Assembly: GCA_964230215.1 (NCBI GenBank)
Contig: CAXRGQ010000007.1
Span: 372,001-436,000 of the forward strand
Reading direction: 5' to 3'
Length of the DNA stretch: 64,000 nucleotides
Origin: JAUILH01 sp964230215
GTDB lineage: Bacteria > Bacteroidota > Bacteroidia > Flavobacteriales_D > JAUILH01
Part shown: piece after piece, positions 51,834 through 63,000 of the stretch
How the letters are laid out: every line of letters starts with the position of its first letter
Position numbering within the stretch: the stretch's first letter is position 1
Notes under the pieces: model-generated
What the model was told of the DNA's origin: nothing
The model's input: only the letters and a program-made list of their open reading frames with translations
The model's database searches: none
Made by a program: the position numbers and the translations under genes

Positions 51834-52724
51834 CTAGAATTCTAGTACACCATCTCCAAAGTACTTACCGTCTTTGTAGATTTCGATTTTGTATAGTAGG
51901 CCGTTTTTGTCGTATTTGTACCACTTACCGTTCATAAGACGTCCGTTCTCGAAATATCCGTCTTGCTCCAAGTCACCGTTATCATTATAGATCTTAGTGT
52001 ACACTTTATGAAGTTTAGCTTTTGCGTTCCCTTCATTTTGTTTGTCTGGATCAACAGCAGTTGTTTGTTTAGAGCTTCCAGCGTCTACTTTCTTAGGCGG
52101 ATTAACTCTTTTCTTTTCAACTTTAGTTCCTTCTTTAACGTTTCCATCTGCCATTATCATTTCTTCCATAACGTCTCCGTTAGGGTAGTAACGTGTTAGC
52201 TTGCCAGATTCTTTCCCGTTAGAAGATTCATAAATCAATTCTGGAGTTCCATCCTCTCGTCTGTATTCAACTATACCATCTGTTTTACCAGAACTATTGA
52301 AAGTAGCTTTCTTTTTCACTTCTCCATTCTCATGGTAAGAAGTGAAATCATTCACATACTTGTTTCCTTTCCATGTGCCGGCTTCCTTTTTATTTCCGTT
52401 CTCATAGTACTTAGTGTAACTACCATTAGGTCGGTTGTAGGAATACTCGATTTCGCTTTTTATCTTATTTTTTGGATAGTAGAATTTCCACATTCCGTGC
52501 ATTCTGTTATCCTTATAAGGCCCTTCTTGCACTAAATCTGTAGCGGCATATCCTTGTTTTGGCTTATCCTTACCGTAATATACCCAGTGACCTTGTTTTC
52601 GTCCCTGTGCATCTGTCTGGTTCTTTTGATCCTGCGAATCATCCTCAGAACTAACATTGTTTGCCATTACAGCATGACAGCTAAGGGTTAAAGCAAGGGC
52701 GGGTAAAATTGTTAAAACTTTCAT
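51834..52724 (-). CDS. Exported MORN-repeat protein
   Basis: A 296-residue protein. The start at 52724 (MKVLTILPALALTLSC) gives a clean signal peptide; an earlier in-frame Met adds 11 unlikely residues. The mature part has at least seven MORN_2-type units of about 20-24 residues, each with a Y-Y-x-N-G or Y-H-E-N-G core (for example GSYTKYYENGNKKEAGTW and FTSYHENGEVKKKATF), with the last near the C-terminus (GKWYKYDKNGLLYKI). Proteins of this type are common in Bacteroidota, and some are called YwqK-like antitoxins, though no toxin gene is adjacent. The function is unknown. Confidence 0.85.
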   Translation of the reverse strand: MKVLTILPALALTLSCHAVMANNVSSEDDSQDQKNQTDAQGRKQGHWVYYGKDKPKQGYAATDLVQEGPYKDNRMHGMWKFYYPKNKIKSEIEYSYNRPNGSYTKYYENGNKKEAGTWKGNKYVNDFTSYHENGEVKKKATFNSSGKTDGIVEYRREDGTPELIYESSNGKESGKLTRYYPNGDVMEEMIMADGNVKEGTKVEKKRVNPPKKVDAGSSKQTTAVDPDKQNEGNAKAKLHKVYTKIYNDNGDLEQDGYFENGRLMNGKWYKYDKNGLLYKIEIYKDGKYFGDGVLEF

Positions 52725-52894
52725 ATCACAAGTAGCTTTTAATAGCACGCAACTCACAAGTTACGAATTTATTCATTTTTGCCAAATAGTTTTCGATAAA
52801 GGCTTGTTTTTTGCAGATTAAATTAAAATAATAGCATTCCAAGGTTTACCGCTTACTATATTATACGCTGATACATTTCAAAGGTTGTGCCAAA

Positions 52895-53821
52895 TTATCC
52901 ACAATTTGTTAACATGATATCAACCATACGGTCTAATGCGACTTCTGGCTTCCATCCCCAATCATTTTTTGCACAAGAATCATCTATGGAAGAAGGCCAA
53001 GAATCTGCAATTGCCTGTCTGAAGTCGGGTGAATAGTTAATTTCGAATTCAGGCATGTGTTTCTTAATCTGCTCAGCTATCTCGGCTGGTGTAAAATCGA
53101 GTCCTCCAAGATTATAGGACGATCTCTTTGTTAGTTTGTCCCCATCAGCTTGCATTAATTCGACAGTAGCTCTTACTGCATCATCCATAAAAAGCATAGG
53201 TAGTCGTGTATTTTCACTTAAAAAGGAGGTGTAGCTTTTATTTTTATTGGCTTCATGGAAAATTTCAATGGCATAATCCGTTGTTCCACCCCCAGGAGGT
53301 GTTTTGTAGCTTATTAAGCCGGGGTAGCGAATACTTCTAACGTCCACACCATGTTTCTGGAAATAATATTCACACCACCTTTCACCAGCCAGTTTGGATA
53401 TTCCATAAACTGTATTTGGGTCCATCACGGTGTCTTGTGGTGTGTTATCCTGTGGTGTACCCGGACCAAATACCGCAATAGAACTTGGCCAAAACACTTT
53501 ATCAATGACTTTATCCTTTGCAAGATTTAATACATTAAATAAACCTTCCATGTTAAGTTTCCATGCAAAGTCCGGATTTTTCTCTGCCGTAGCAGAAAGC
53601 AGTGCTGCCAATAAATAGACCTCATCCACATTATTGTCTTGACATACCTGCTTCACAGCATCCGCGTCCATCACGTCCAACTTGACAAAGCCAGGCTTTA
53701 AGGCTTCTATTTCTCTTACATCAGAAGCAATAACTTGATCTTTCCCGTAAATCTCTCTTAAGCACATGGTTAGTTCAGATCCAATCTGGCCACCAGCTCC
53801 AATTATCAATTTCTTACCCAT
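52895..53821 (-). CDS. L-threonine 3-dehydrogenase (SDR type)
   Basis: A 308-residue extended short-chain dehydrogenase of the UDP-galactose-epimerase-like threonine dehydrogenase group known from Flavobacteria and Trypanosoma. The NAD-binding motif is GAGGQIG (residues 8-14), the catalytic pair is Y139-x-x-x-K143 in YGISK with S113/S114 in WPSSIAVFG, and SIRYPGLISYKTPPGGGTTDYA is the characteristic group segment. It oxidises L-threonine to 2-amino-3-oxobutyrate, starting conversion to glycine and acetyl-CoA. The partner KBL ligase is not in this window. Confidence 0.93.
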   Translation of the reverse strand: MGKKLIIGAGGQIGSELTMCLREIYGKDQVIASDVREIEALKPGFVKLDVMDADAVKQVCQDNNVDEVYLLAALLSATAEKNPDFAWKLNMEGLFNVLNLAKDKVIDKVFWPSSIAVFGPGTPQDNTPQDTVMDPNTVYGISKLAGERWCEYYFQKHGVDVRSIRYPGLISYKTPPGGGTTDYAIEIFHEANKNKSYTSFLSENTRLPMLFMDDAVRATVELMQADGDKLTKRSSYNLGGLDFTPAEIAEQIKKHMPEFEINYSPDFRQAIADSWPSSIDDSCAKNDWGWKPEVALDRMVDIMLTNCG

Positions 53822-53976
53822 TCCAAATAATATTCAACCCTCAAATTAAACAATATTTGTCTAAAAAACAGCTTGCAATCCTTCAAACTAATTTTATCCA
53901 TTATTCTGCTGCGTTGAACAAACTCTACAAACTCATGCAAAATCATTTCGTATCTTCAGTTAAAATTATCTATTTG

Positions 53977-55974
53977 ATGCGACTATTGATACTTGTTCTT
54001 GCTATCGGTTCCTTCTGTGTAAGCGGACAAAACCTTAGCGGTGTAATCAATCAATATATAGAGGTTACAGCGGTTGATGTTAATAGACACGCTGTTGATG
54101 TAGTATCATCGTCTGGCATTGCGGTGGATGACTCCCTATTATTATTCCAAATGCAAGGTGCCGAAATTAGCACATCACAAGTGGATAGTTCTAATGGTAC
54201 TGTAACGAATTATAATGGCACTGGAAGCTGGGAGTTGGCAGAGGTCTGTGCTGTTGATGGCAACACTATAACTTTCAAAAAGCAATTTGATCAAGAGTTC
54301 TCAGATGATGGGCTTCTTCAACTTATTCCGATAAACTATTATAGCAACGCTGTAATTACCGACACTGTGAAATGTCAGGCATGGAACGGGACAACGGGAG
54401 GTATTGTAGTTATTTTTAACCACGGGACATTAGATTTCCAATCATCCATACAGGTGTCAAAACTTGGGTTTAGAGGAGGACAACATGTCGAATCCACATT
54501 CTCGTGCAGTTTTGCCTTAAACCTTGAGGATTACGAATATGACAGTAACACTGGACGAGCAGCACAAAAAGGTGAAGGTATTGCGTTTTATGGCAATCTT
54601 GATGGTGGAAGAGGCCCTCTTGGCAATGGCGGAGGAGGAGGAAATGACCATAATTCAGGAGGAGGCGGTGGCAGTAACATTGCAGGCGGAGGCATTGGTG
54701 GTGAAAATGATGATCCTGGTGTATTTACTTGTAAGGGCTACTTTCCGGGTTTGCCAGGCAGATCTCTCGCCAGCAATAATGAACGTTTGTTCATGGGCGG
54801 GGGCGCTGGAGCGGGTCACTCGAACAGCACATGGGTTACGCATGGTGGAAATGGAGCAGGGATTGTAATAATTGTTAGTGATGCCATTGAAGGAAATAAC
54901 GAAAACATTCTTGCGTTTGGTGGAAATGCCCCAGAAGCACATGGTGACGGTGCAGGCGGAGGTGGCGCTGGCGGCAGTGTCTGTTTGTTTACAGATAACA
55001 TTAATAGCACACTGAATATAGATGTGCACGGTGGAAATGGAGGAAATATGGACGCATCCATTGCATCCAATACTGATAGGTGTTTTGGACCAGGCGGTGG
55101 TGGTGCTGGAGGGCTTATTCGCTATAGCACAGCAACAGCTCCAGCAAATGTAGTTAGTACTCTCAACGGTGGTTTAGCGGGTATCGTTGTTAACTCGACC
55201 GCTGGATGTAACGGATCTACTATTAACGCGGGCAATGGTGGAGCGGGTGTTGAAGAGTTTAATGGTGAAGTTCCTGAAGGATTTAAATGTAACCCCTATT
55301 GTGATTTAGTGCATGATGTAGATTTAGGCGACAACATAAATACATGTGACCAAGACAGTGCCATTTTGGACGCTGGATATGAAGGAGCTCAATACACATA
55401 TGACTGGTCTACGGGTGAAACATCACAAACCATTGAAGTATTTGGCTCAGGTACTTATTCTATTATACTTGATGACGGCTATTGTATTTCATGTGACACC
55501 TTGTTTGTAGATAATCTATCAAAACCCGAATTGCCAAGTCAGCTGTTTTTTGACATCTGCGGTGGTGGCAGTGTAATCTTGGATGCCGAAAACCCTGGTG
55601 CGAGCTATGATTGGTCTACTGGCGCATCTAGCCAAACAATACAGGTAAACGAAGGAGGTTTATATGTAGTTAATATCTGGGATGGTGGTTGTGGCATTGC
55701 AGCATTTTTTGATGTTTTTGAGTGTTTCGACCCGCCGAATACGATAACCCCTAATGGCGATGGTGCCAATGATTATTGGATTATCGACCAACTTAACAAT
55801 AGCTCAAATAATTCGGTAGAAATATTCAACCGAAGAGGACAAAGCGTATTCAAAGCAGATAATTATCAGGGACAATTTAACGGTGATGGATTACCTGGGG
55901 GCGTCTATTATTACCATCTTGATTTGAAAAACGGACGTGATCCAATTGTAGGAACTTTAACTATTGTGCGATGA
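53977..55974 (+). CDS. Glycine-rich surface protein with CHU_C (T9SS type B) C-terminus
   Basis: A 665-residue exported protein. I place the start at the ATG at 53977 (MRLLILVLAIGSFCVSGQ, a clean signal peptide); a longer frame begins at a TTG 120 bases earlier. Residues about 215-382 are extremely glycine-rich, with runs of five or more Gly interrupted by Asn, Asp, Cys and His. Two Ig-like units follow, each with Y-D-W-S-T-G-x-x-S-Q-T-I. The C-terminus (about 585-665, from NTITPNGDGANDYW) is the CHU_C gliding-motility-associated sorting domain. The stop overlaps the PorP/SprF gene start (ATGA). Confidence 0.87.
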   Translation: MRLLILVLAIGSFCVSGQNLSGVINQYIEVTAVDVNRHAVDVVSSSGIAVDDSLLLFQMQGAEISTSQVDSSNGTVTNYNGTGSWELAEVCAVDGNTITFKKQFDQEFSDDGLLQLIPINYYSNAVITDTVKCQAWNGTTGGIVVIFNHGTLDFQSSIQVSKLGFRGGQHVESTFSCSFALNLEDYEYDSNTGRAAQKGEGIAFYGNLDGGRGPLGNGGGGGNDHNSGGGGGSNIAGGGIGGENDDPGVFTCKGYFPGLPGRSLASNNERLFMGGGAGAGHSNSTWVTHGGNGAGIVIIVSDAIEGNNENILAFGGNAPEAHGDGAGGGGAGGSVCLFTDNINSTLNIDVHGGNGGNMDASIASNTDRCFGPGGGGAGGLIRYSTATAPANVVSTLNGGLAGIVVNSTAGCNGSTINAGNGGAGVEEFNGEVPEGFKCNPYCDLVHDVDLGDNINTCDQDSAILDAGYEGAQYTYDWSTGETSQTIEVFGSGTYSIILDDGYCISCDTLFVDNLSKPELPSQLFFDICGGGSVILDAENPGASYDWSTGASSQTIQVNEGGLYVVNIWDGGCGIAAFFDVFECFDPPNTITPNGDGANDYWIIDQLNNSSNNSVEIFNRRGQSVFKADNYQGQFNGDGLPGGVYYYHLDLKNGRDPIVGTLTIVR

Positions 55975-56912
55975 GAATTCTTACATGCATAGTGTTCATA
56001 GCAGTTTGGATAATGAGCTCGCAGTCTGATGCACAGCAGTTGCCTGTTTATTCATCGAGGCAGCACAACCCCTATTTGCTAAATCCAGCAGTTACAGGGT
56101 ATGATATGTATATGGATTTTAGTTTACAAGGAAAAAAGCAGTGGGCTGGATTTGAAGACGGCCCTCTAAATCAAGAATTAAGTGTCCATAGTTCAATCAA
56201 CGAGTTAGCGCTTGGTGTGGGCGGACACTTTTTTAATGATCAACTTGGAACTATAAAGCGTTCTGGATTTGCCGTATCATCAGCGTATCATCTTAAGCTA
56301 GGGGATGAGGCCAAAATAGGTTTTGGAATGGAAGGTAATTTCAGTTTCTATTCGATTAATCAAGATAAACTGAACTTGCGCGACCCTAATGACAATCTTC
56401 TGCAATCTGGGTTTAAAACTGGATTGGTGCCTGACATTAGTGCTGGAATTTTATTGCACAGGTATGATTATATGTTTGGTTTCTCGGCTCAAAACATTCT
56501 CTCGGCTTCAGGAGATCTAGGACAAAACTACTTCCTAAGTGACATTGCACATTATAATTTCTTTGCAACCTACTGGTTTAGTTTCAATGATAAATGGTCT
56601 ATGATGCCGAGCGTTCAATTGTCCTATATAGACGGATTTGATGTCTTTGGTGACTTTAAGGTAAGCACTTATTATAACGAGAAATTTATTCTTGATTTAG
56701 GCGGGAAGACCAACGGAGATATTGTGCTGGGATTGGGAATGGAGGTGATTGATTATCTACGTGTTCATTATTTAGCAGATGTAGTCACAAGCCCTATGCG
56801 CAGTGCGGGGGGGAGCTCTCATGAAATTATGATTTCATATGATTTCTATTATAATCCACTCTATAAAGGAAGTAAAAGGCGACATAAGTGGATTGACAAG
56901 GTGTCTATTTAA
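55971..56912 (+). CDS. PorP/SprF family type IX secretion membrane protein
   Basis: A 313-residue outer-membrane beta-barrel protein of the PorP/SprF family. It has a signal peptide (1-22) and the hallmark N-terminal segment LPVYSSRQHNPYLLNPAVTGYD, followed by alternating beta strands to the end (HEIMISYDFYYNPLYKG). In Flavobacterium, SprF is needed for surface delivery of the SprB adhesin, and type B substrates are often encoded beside such a protein. Here it lies between two adhesin genes and is translationally coupled to the first. Confidence 0.92.
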   Translation: MRILTCIVFIAVWIMSSQSDAQQLPVYSSRQHNPYLLNPAVTGYDMYMDFSLQGKKQWAGFEDGPLNQELSVHSSINELALGVGGHFFNDQLGTIKRSGFAVSSAYHLKLGDEAKIGFGMEGNFSFYSINQDKLNLRDPNDNLLQSGFKTGLVPDISAGILLHRYDYMFGFSAQNILSASGDLGQNYFLSDIAHYNFFATYWFSFNDKWSMMPSVQLSYIDGFDVFGDFKVSTYYNEKFILDLGGKTNGDIVLGLGMEVIDYLRVHYLADVVTSPMRSAGGSSHEIMISYDFYYNPLYKGSKRRHKWIDKVSI

Positions 56913-57076
56913 AAACTGTCAAGTCCATATATAAGAATAATTGGGTTGTTAATCAGATGATTGTTCTTCCGAAAAGCGGAAAAATACTGCGCTATGTAAC
57001 AATTTGATTTTTTTCTGCGTACCTATTCTTTACTATCTGGTGTTGTTGCTAGTCCGGATATACCAAATTACTGCTT

Positions 57077-60000
57077 ATGATAAAACGATTACTGACGCTT
57101 GCAGCGGTGATGTGCGCTACCCTCTTAAACGCACAAATTGGAACTGAATTTTGGTTCGCCCCGCCAGATGTAACATTTTCACACAACCCGCCTGGGGGTG
57201 TTCCCATTTATCTTAACATATCAACGTTCAGTCAGCCTGCCACTGTCACAATTGACCAGCCCGCAAATGGTGGATTCACGCCAATTGTAGTCAATATACC
57301 AGCCAATAGTTCTCATCAAGAAGATCTAAGTGCATTCGTAGCAGACCTTGAGACGGCACCAACGGATGCAGTTCTCAATACAGGTTTAAGAATTGTCTCT
57401 ACAGACACAATAACCGCCTACTATGAGGTGAGCAACACCAATAACACGGATATATTCTCGTTAAAATCGGATAACGCACTTGGTCAGGAGTTTTATATTC
57501 CCTTGCATAATCATGATGCTTTTTGGAATCACGACACTTACTCACCGCCTAATTTAGCATACGCTTCATTTGACATTGTTGCCACTGAGGATAACACCAC
57601 GGTAATGATTTACTCTCCAGTTGATGTTGACGGTCATCCGGCTCTTACGCCATTTACGGTTATACTAAATGAAGGAGAAACTTATTCATGTGGTACAACT
57701 GATCAAACCCTTGAGTTCTTCCCTTATCGTGGAAGTAATGAGCCAGCGTATACAATTCCTGGCAACCATCCATCTGGTGCTGTAGTAATATCCAACAGAG
57801 ATATCGCCATTACTATAAAGGATGACTCAAATCACAACCCATCTGGCGGTTGCTATGATTTGCTTGGAGATCAAATTGTTCCCGTGAGCATTGTAGGTAC
57901 GGAATATATTGCCGTAAAAGGACAACTCAATAATAACGGAGATGAAAGTGTTTTTATACTTGCTACTCAAAATAATACACAGGTATTTATTGATGGAAAC
58001 CCCGCTCCAATAGCAACTTTATTTGCAGGACAGACATTTAGATATGACATGGATTATCTGGCTACATCAGCCGATAATAGCGTGTATATTGAAACTTCTA
58101 AACCTGCTTATGTGACACATGTAACCGGGTTTGGGTGTGAGGAAGGCCAAGCAATACTACCACCACTGGGTTGTGCTGGATCGGAGCAAATCAGCTTTAC
58201 TAGAAGTACCGCTGAAAACTTTTACCTGAATCTCTTGGTTCCAGCTGGGGGCGAAAACAACTTTACCGTTAACGGACCCGGAACTGCAGTTATTAATCCT
58301 GCAGATTTTATTCCTGTACCAGGTACTGGTGGCGCTTGGATGGCAGCACAAATTCAGTTTAACACAACCGAAATACCAGTTAACCAAGCACACCTCATCA
58401 GTAACTCAACTGAAGTGTTTTCTCTCGCTATTATAAATGGTGGCGCAGCATCAGGATGTAGATATGGCTTCTTTTCTAAGTTTTCTGCAGAAATCATTAC
58501 AGACGCAGGTCCAGACTTTACGGTATGTGCCAATGATACTGCACAACTATCAGGTTCTGTAGCGGGCGGAAGTACCACAGGAATATGGACTTCATCTGGA
58601 TCAGGCCAATTCCTTCCAAATAATACTACTTTAAATGCACAATATGTACCTAGTCCTGCGGATATTTCAGCTGGTACGGTCACTTTAGAATTGGAATCTA
58701 CTGGTAACTGTTTCCCCGTTTCGGACCAAATGGTACTGAGTATTACTCCTGCACCAACAGTGGATGCTGGTGCTGATATTTCTGTGTGTGCGAACAACCC
58801 TGATGTGCTGTTAAGTGGTACAGTAACTATCGCAGCTGGCGGAATCTGGTCAGGTGGTACTGGAACATATTCTCCTAATAACACATCACTAAACACCACG
58901 TATACGCCTTCTGCAGCCGAAATAACGGCAGGATCCGTAACGTTGACACTAACTACTACGGGTAACGGTACATGTAACCCAGAAACGGATGATATAATTA
59001 TCACGTTTACAAATGCTCCAACGGTAGATGCTGGTGCGAACTTGAGTGCTTGTGAAAACAATGCAGATGTTACGCTTGCGGGATCTGTAACCGTTGCCAC
59101 AGGCGGTGCATGGTCAGGTGGCCTTGGAACTTTTTCGCCAAATATTAATGCACTTAACGCTACCTACACACCTACCGCTGCTGAATTAAGCAGTGGTTCA
59201 GTTGTGCTCACCTTAACTACAACAGGCAATGGAAATTGTAATGCAGAAAATGACAACGTTACCGTCACTTATACCCCTGCACCACTTGCTAATGCCGGCG
59301 TGGATCAAACTCTATGTGCCAATAATGCAGATGCCACGCTAAATGGTTCGGTAATCGGAGCAGCAGGTGGACAATGGACTGGTGGTTTAGGTACATTTAT
59401 TCCAAACAGTACTACTCTAAATGCAGTATACTCACCTACTGCAGCAGAAATAGCTTCTGGCTCTCTAACATTAACTTTAAACACCACTGGTAACGGAACA
59501 TGTAATCCTGAAACGGATGATGTGATATTAACGTTTACTGCTGCACCAACGGCAGATGCAGGTCCAAATCAAACTGTATGCGCAAATAACGCCAGCGTCT
59601 CTCTAAACGGCGCCGTAACAATTGCCACAGGTGGACAATGGTCTGGAGGGACAGGTTCGTTTACTCCAAACCCTAACACACTAAATGCTACATACACTCC
59701 CGGAGCTGCAGATATCAGTGCTGGAAGTGTAAAATTATATCTTACTACCACTGGTAATGGTTCTTGTAATCAGGTTGTAGATAGCATGACCATTACAATT
59801 GATCCAGCACCGGTTGTTAATGCGGGCACAAACATCTCAGTATGTGAAAACAATGCAGATGTGTCATTAAACGGATCAGTAAGTTTTGCGGGAGGTGCCG
59901 TGTGGTCAGGTGGAGCTGGAACGTTTAATCCAAGTAACACTGCGCTTAATGCCGTTTACACACCTACCGCCGCAGAAATAGCAAGTGGATCATTAGTGCT

Positions 60001-63000
60001 TACATTAACGTCAACTGGTAACGGATTATGTAATGCTGAGAATGATAATGTCACCATAACATTTACTCCAGCGCCAAATGTAAATGCCGGTCCAGATGTT
60101 ACAGTTTGTGCCAATAACGCAGATGTTAACTTGGCGGGATCAGTGTCGGGAGCTACAGGTGGTCAATGGTCTGGAGGACTTGGAGTTTTTAATCCTAATA
60201 ATACTGATTTGAATGCCACTTACACACCAACAGTTCCAGAAATTGCTGGTGGATCTTTAACATTAACTTTAAGTAGCACAGGAAACGGCTCATGTTTGGC
60301 CGAAACTGACGACATGGTCATCACATTTACTCCGAGTCCAACTGTTGATGCTGGACCAGATGTATCTGTTTGCGCCAACTCTCCTGATGTTAACCTATCA
60401 GGTTCGGTAACAATTGCAACTGGTGGAGTATGGCTGGGTGGCGGCGGATCGTTTAATCCTGCCAACAATGACCTAAACGCAACTTATACACCATCTGCTG
60501 CGGAAATTGCGGCTGGGACTGTGACCTTGACACTTCAGACCACTGGAAATGGAAGTTGCTCGCCTGAAACGGATGATATAACTATTACAATAGATCCTGA
60601 ACCGACTGCCAACGCAGGTCCGAATCTAATAAGCTGTGAAAACAACCCTGATGTTAATCTATCTGGAACCGTTACCAATGCTTCTGGCGGAATTTGGTCT
60701 GGAGGTGCTGGTACCTACTATGCTTCTAATACAGATTTAAATGCGACTTATACGCCTTCTCCAGCTGAAATCAGTGCAGGAACGGTGACTTTGACCTTAA
60801 CTACAACAGGAAGTGGACTTTGTTCAGCCGTAAATGATCAAACAACTATCACAATCACACCATCTCCAACTGCAAACGCTGGAGCTGACCAAACGGTATG
60901 TGCTAATAATTCTAATGTTAACCTGAACGGCTCAGTTAATGGAGCTTCAGGCGGGCAATGGTTAGGAGGATTGGGTGTGTTTACACCAAGTAACACCGCG
61001 CTAAATGCAGTCTATACACCTACGGCTGGAGAAATATTATCAGGTTCATTAACCTTGACTTTGGAAACTACAGGTAATGGAACATGTCTACCTACCTCAG
61101 ATGACGTAGAAATCACATTTACACCAGGCCCAACAGCAGATGCAGGACCTGATTTGACATCATGTGAAAATAATCCAGACGTTTCATTGAACGGAACTGT
61201 AACCGTTGCAAGTGGCGGTATTTGGTCTGGTGGAGGCGGAACTTTCAACCCGTCTAATACAGATTTAAATGCCACTTATACGCCAACTACAACAGAGATA
61301 GCAAATGGTGGTCTTACCTTATATTTAACTACTACGGGTAATGGAAATTGTAATGCTGAAATTGATAGTTTAGAGGTAACTATAGACCCTGTTCCTACTG
61401 TTAATGCTGGTGCTGACCAGACAATATGTGTTAGCAACCTCAACGTTTCTTTATCGGGAACGGTATCTGGAATTACTAACACTGGAGAATGGAGTACATC
61501 TGGAAGTGGATTCTTCTCGCCCAATAATCAAGCATTGAACGCAACCTACGTAGCTAGTTCGGCAGACTCATTAGCAGGAACGGTTACCATTACACTAACC
61601 TCAACTAACAACGGAACATGCTTGCCAGTTAATGATGACATGGTGGTTACAATATTACCTGCAGGTACAGCAGATGCAGGACCTGACGTAACCGTATGTG
61701 CAAACAATAACAATGTTAACTTGAACGGTATTATTGGTGGCGCAGCCACATCAGGTGTATGGTCTACCAATGGCACGGGTGTGTTTGTACCGTCGGATAC
61801 AGTGTTGAATACTACTTACGTGCCCAGCCCTGGCGATAACGCCTCTGGCAGTGTAACTTTAACATTAACTGCCAATAGTTGTAACGCCGCGTCTAACTCT
61901 ATGACGGTCACCATTACACCTGAGCCTGTTGTAGATGCAGGACCAGACCAAACTGTATGTGCGTCTAACTTATCGATAAGCCTTTCGGGATCTGTTTCTG
62001 GCGCATCAACAACAGGCGTATGGAGCACTAGTGGAACTGGAACATTCGTACCCAATGCAAACGATCTAAATGCTACGTATGAAGCTAGTTCAGCAGATTC
62101 ATTAGCACAAACAGTAACGATTGTACTAGAAGCAACAGGAATTGGTAATTGTGACCCTGTTTCTGATACCATGATTATTAACATATTTCCAACCGGTACT
62201 GTAAATGCAGGACTAGATCAAACACTTTGTGCTAATAACGCAGATGTGTTTTTGAATGGAACAATTGGTGGAGGCGCATCATCAGGTCAGTGGACATCTT
62301 CAGGTTCTGGAGTATTTGTTCCAAATGATACAACATTGAATGCCACTTATATTCCTAGCTCAGCAGATACTATTGCAGGTACAATAAGTTTAGCACTTAC
62401 TGCAACAAACTCATGTAACCTTGCCACAGACTTTATAACAGTGACCTTTACACCGGCACCAATTGCAAACGCTGGACCTGATCAAGCGATATGCGGAACG
62501 AATCCTTTAGTGAACATGTCAGGAAGCTTTTCTGGATCAACTGCAGCCGAATGGTCAACGAGTGGAACAGGAACATTTAGTCCTAACATTACGGACATGA
62601 ATGCTACCTATACCGCATCATCCGCCGATATAGCAAATGGGGGGGTCACAATTTATCTAACCACAATTGGTAATGGTAGTTGTAATGCCACTGTTGATTC
62701 TGCAATTATTAGCATTTCAACAGGTATTATGGTTGACGCTGGTCCAGATCAAAACGTATGTTCAACGGCTGGTTTCACAACAATGCAAGGTGTTGTTTCC
62801 AATGGGTCAACAACTGGAGTCTGGTCAACATTGGGGTCTGGTACGTTTAGTCCGAATGATTCATTATTAACGGCAGATTACAACTTTAGCGCTGGTGACT
62901 TATCTGCTGGTACAGTAAGCTTAGTATTGACTTCAACATTTAATGGAAGCTGCTTGGCAGAAACCGATACAATGATTGTAACATTTGGAGCAAGTGCTTA

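Noticed and set aside
51834..52724. Toxin-antitoxin module
   Set aside because: MORN-repeat proteins are sometimes annotated as YwqK-type antitoxins, but this one is exported and has no neighbouring toxin gene.
53857..53976. Forty-residue N-terminal extension of the glycine-rich protein
   Set aside because: It would bury the signal peptide; the clean export signal starts at the ATG at 53977.
56977..56991. Small hairpin TTCCG/CGGAA after the PorP/SprF gene
   Set aside because: The stem is only 5 bp and no T run follows directly, so it is not a convincing terminator.
58157..62184. Series of minus-strand open frames across the giant adhesin gene
   Set aside because: They recur with the 264 bp period of the plus-strand repeats, have repetitive Pro/Ala/Val-rich composition and lack start context; they are mirror frames of a coding repeat.
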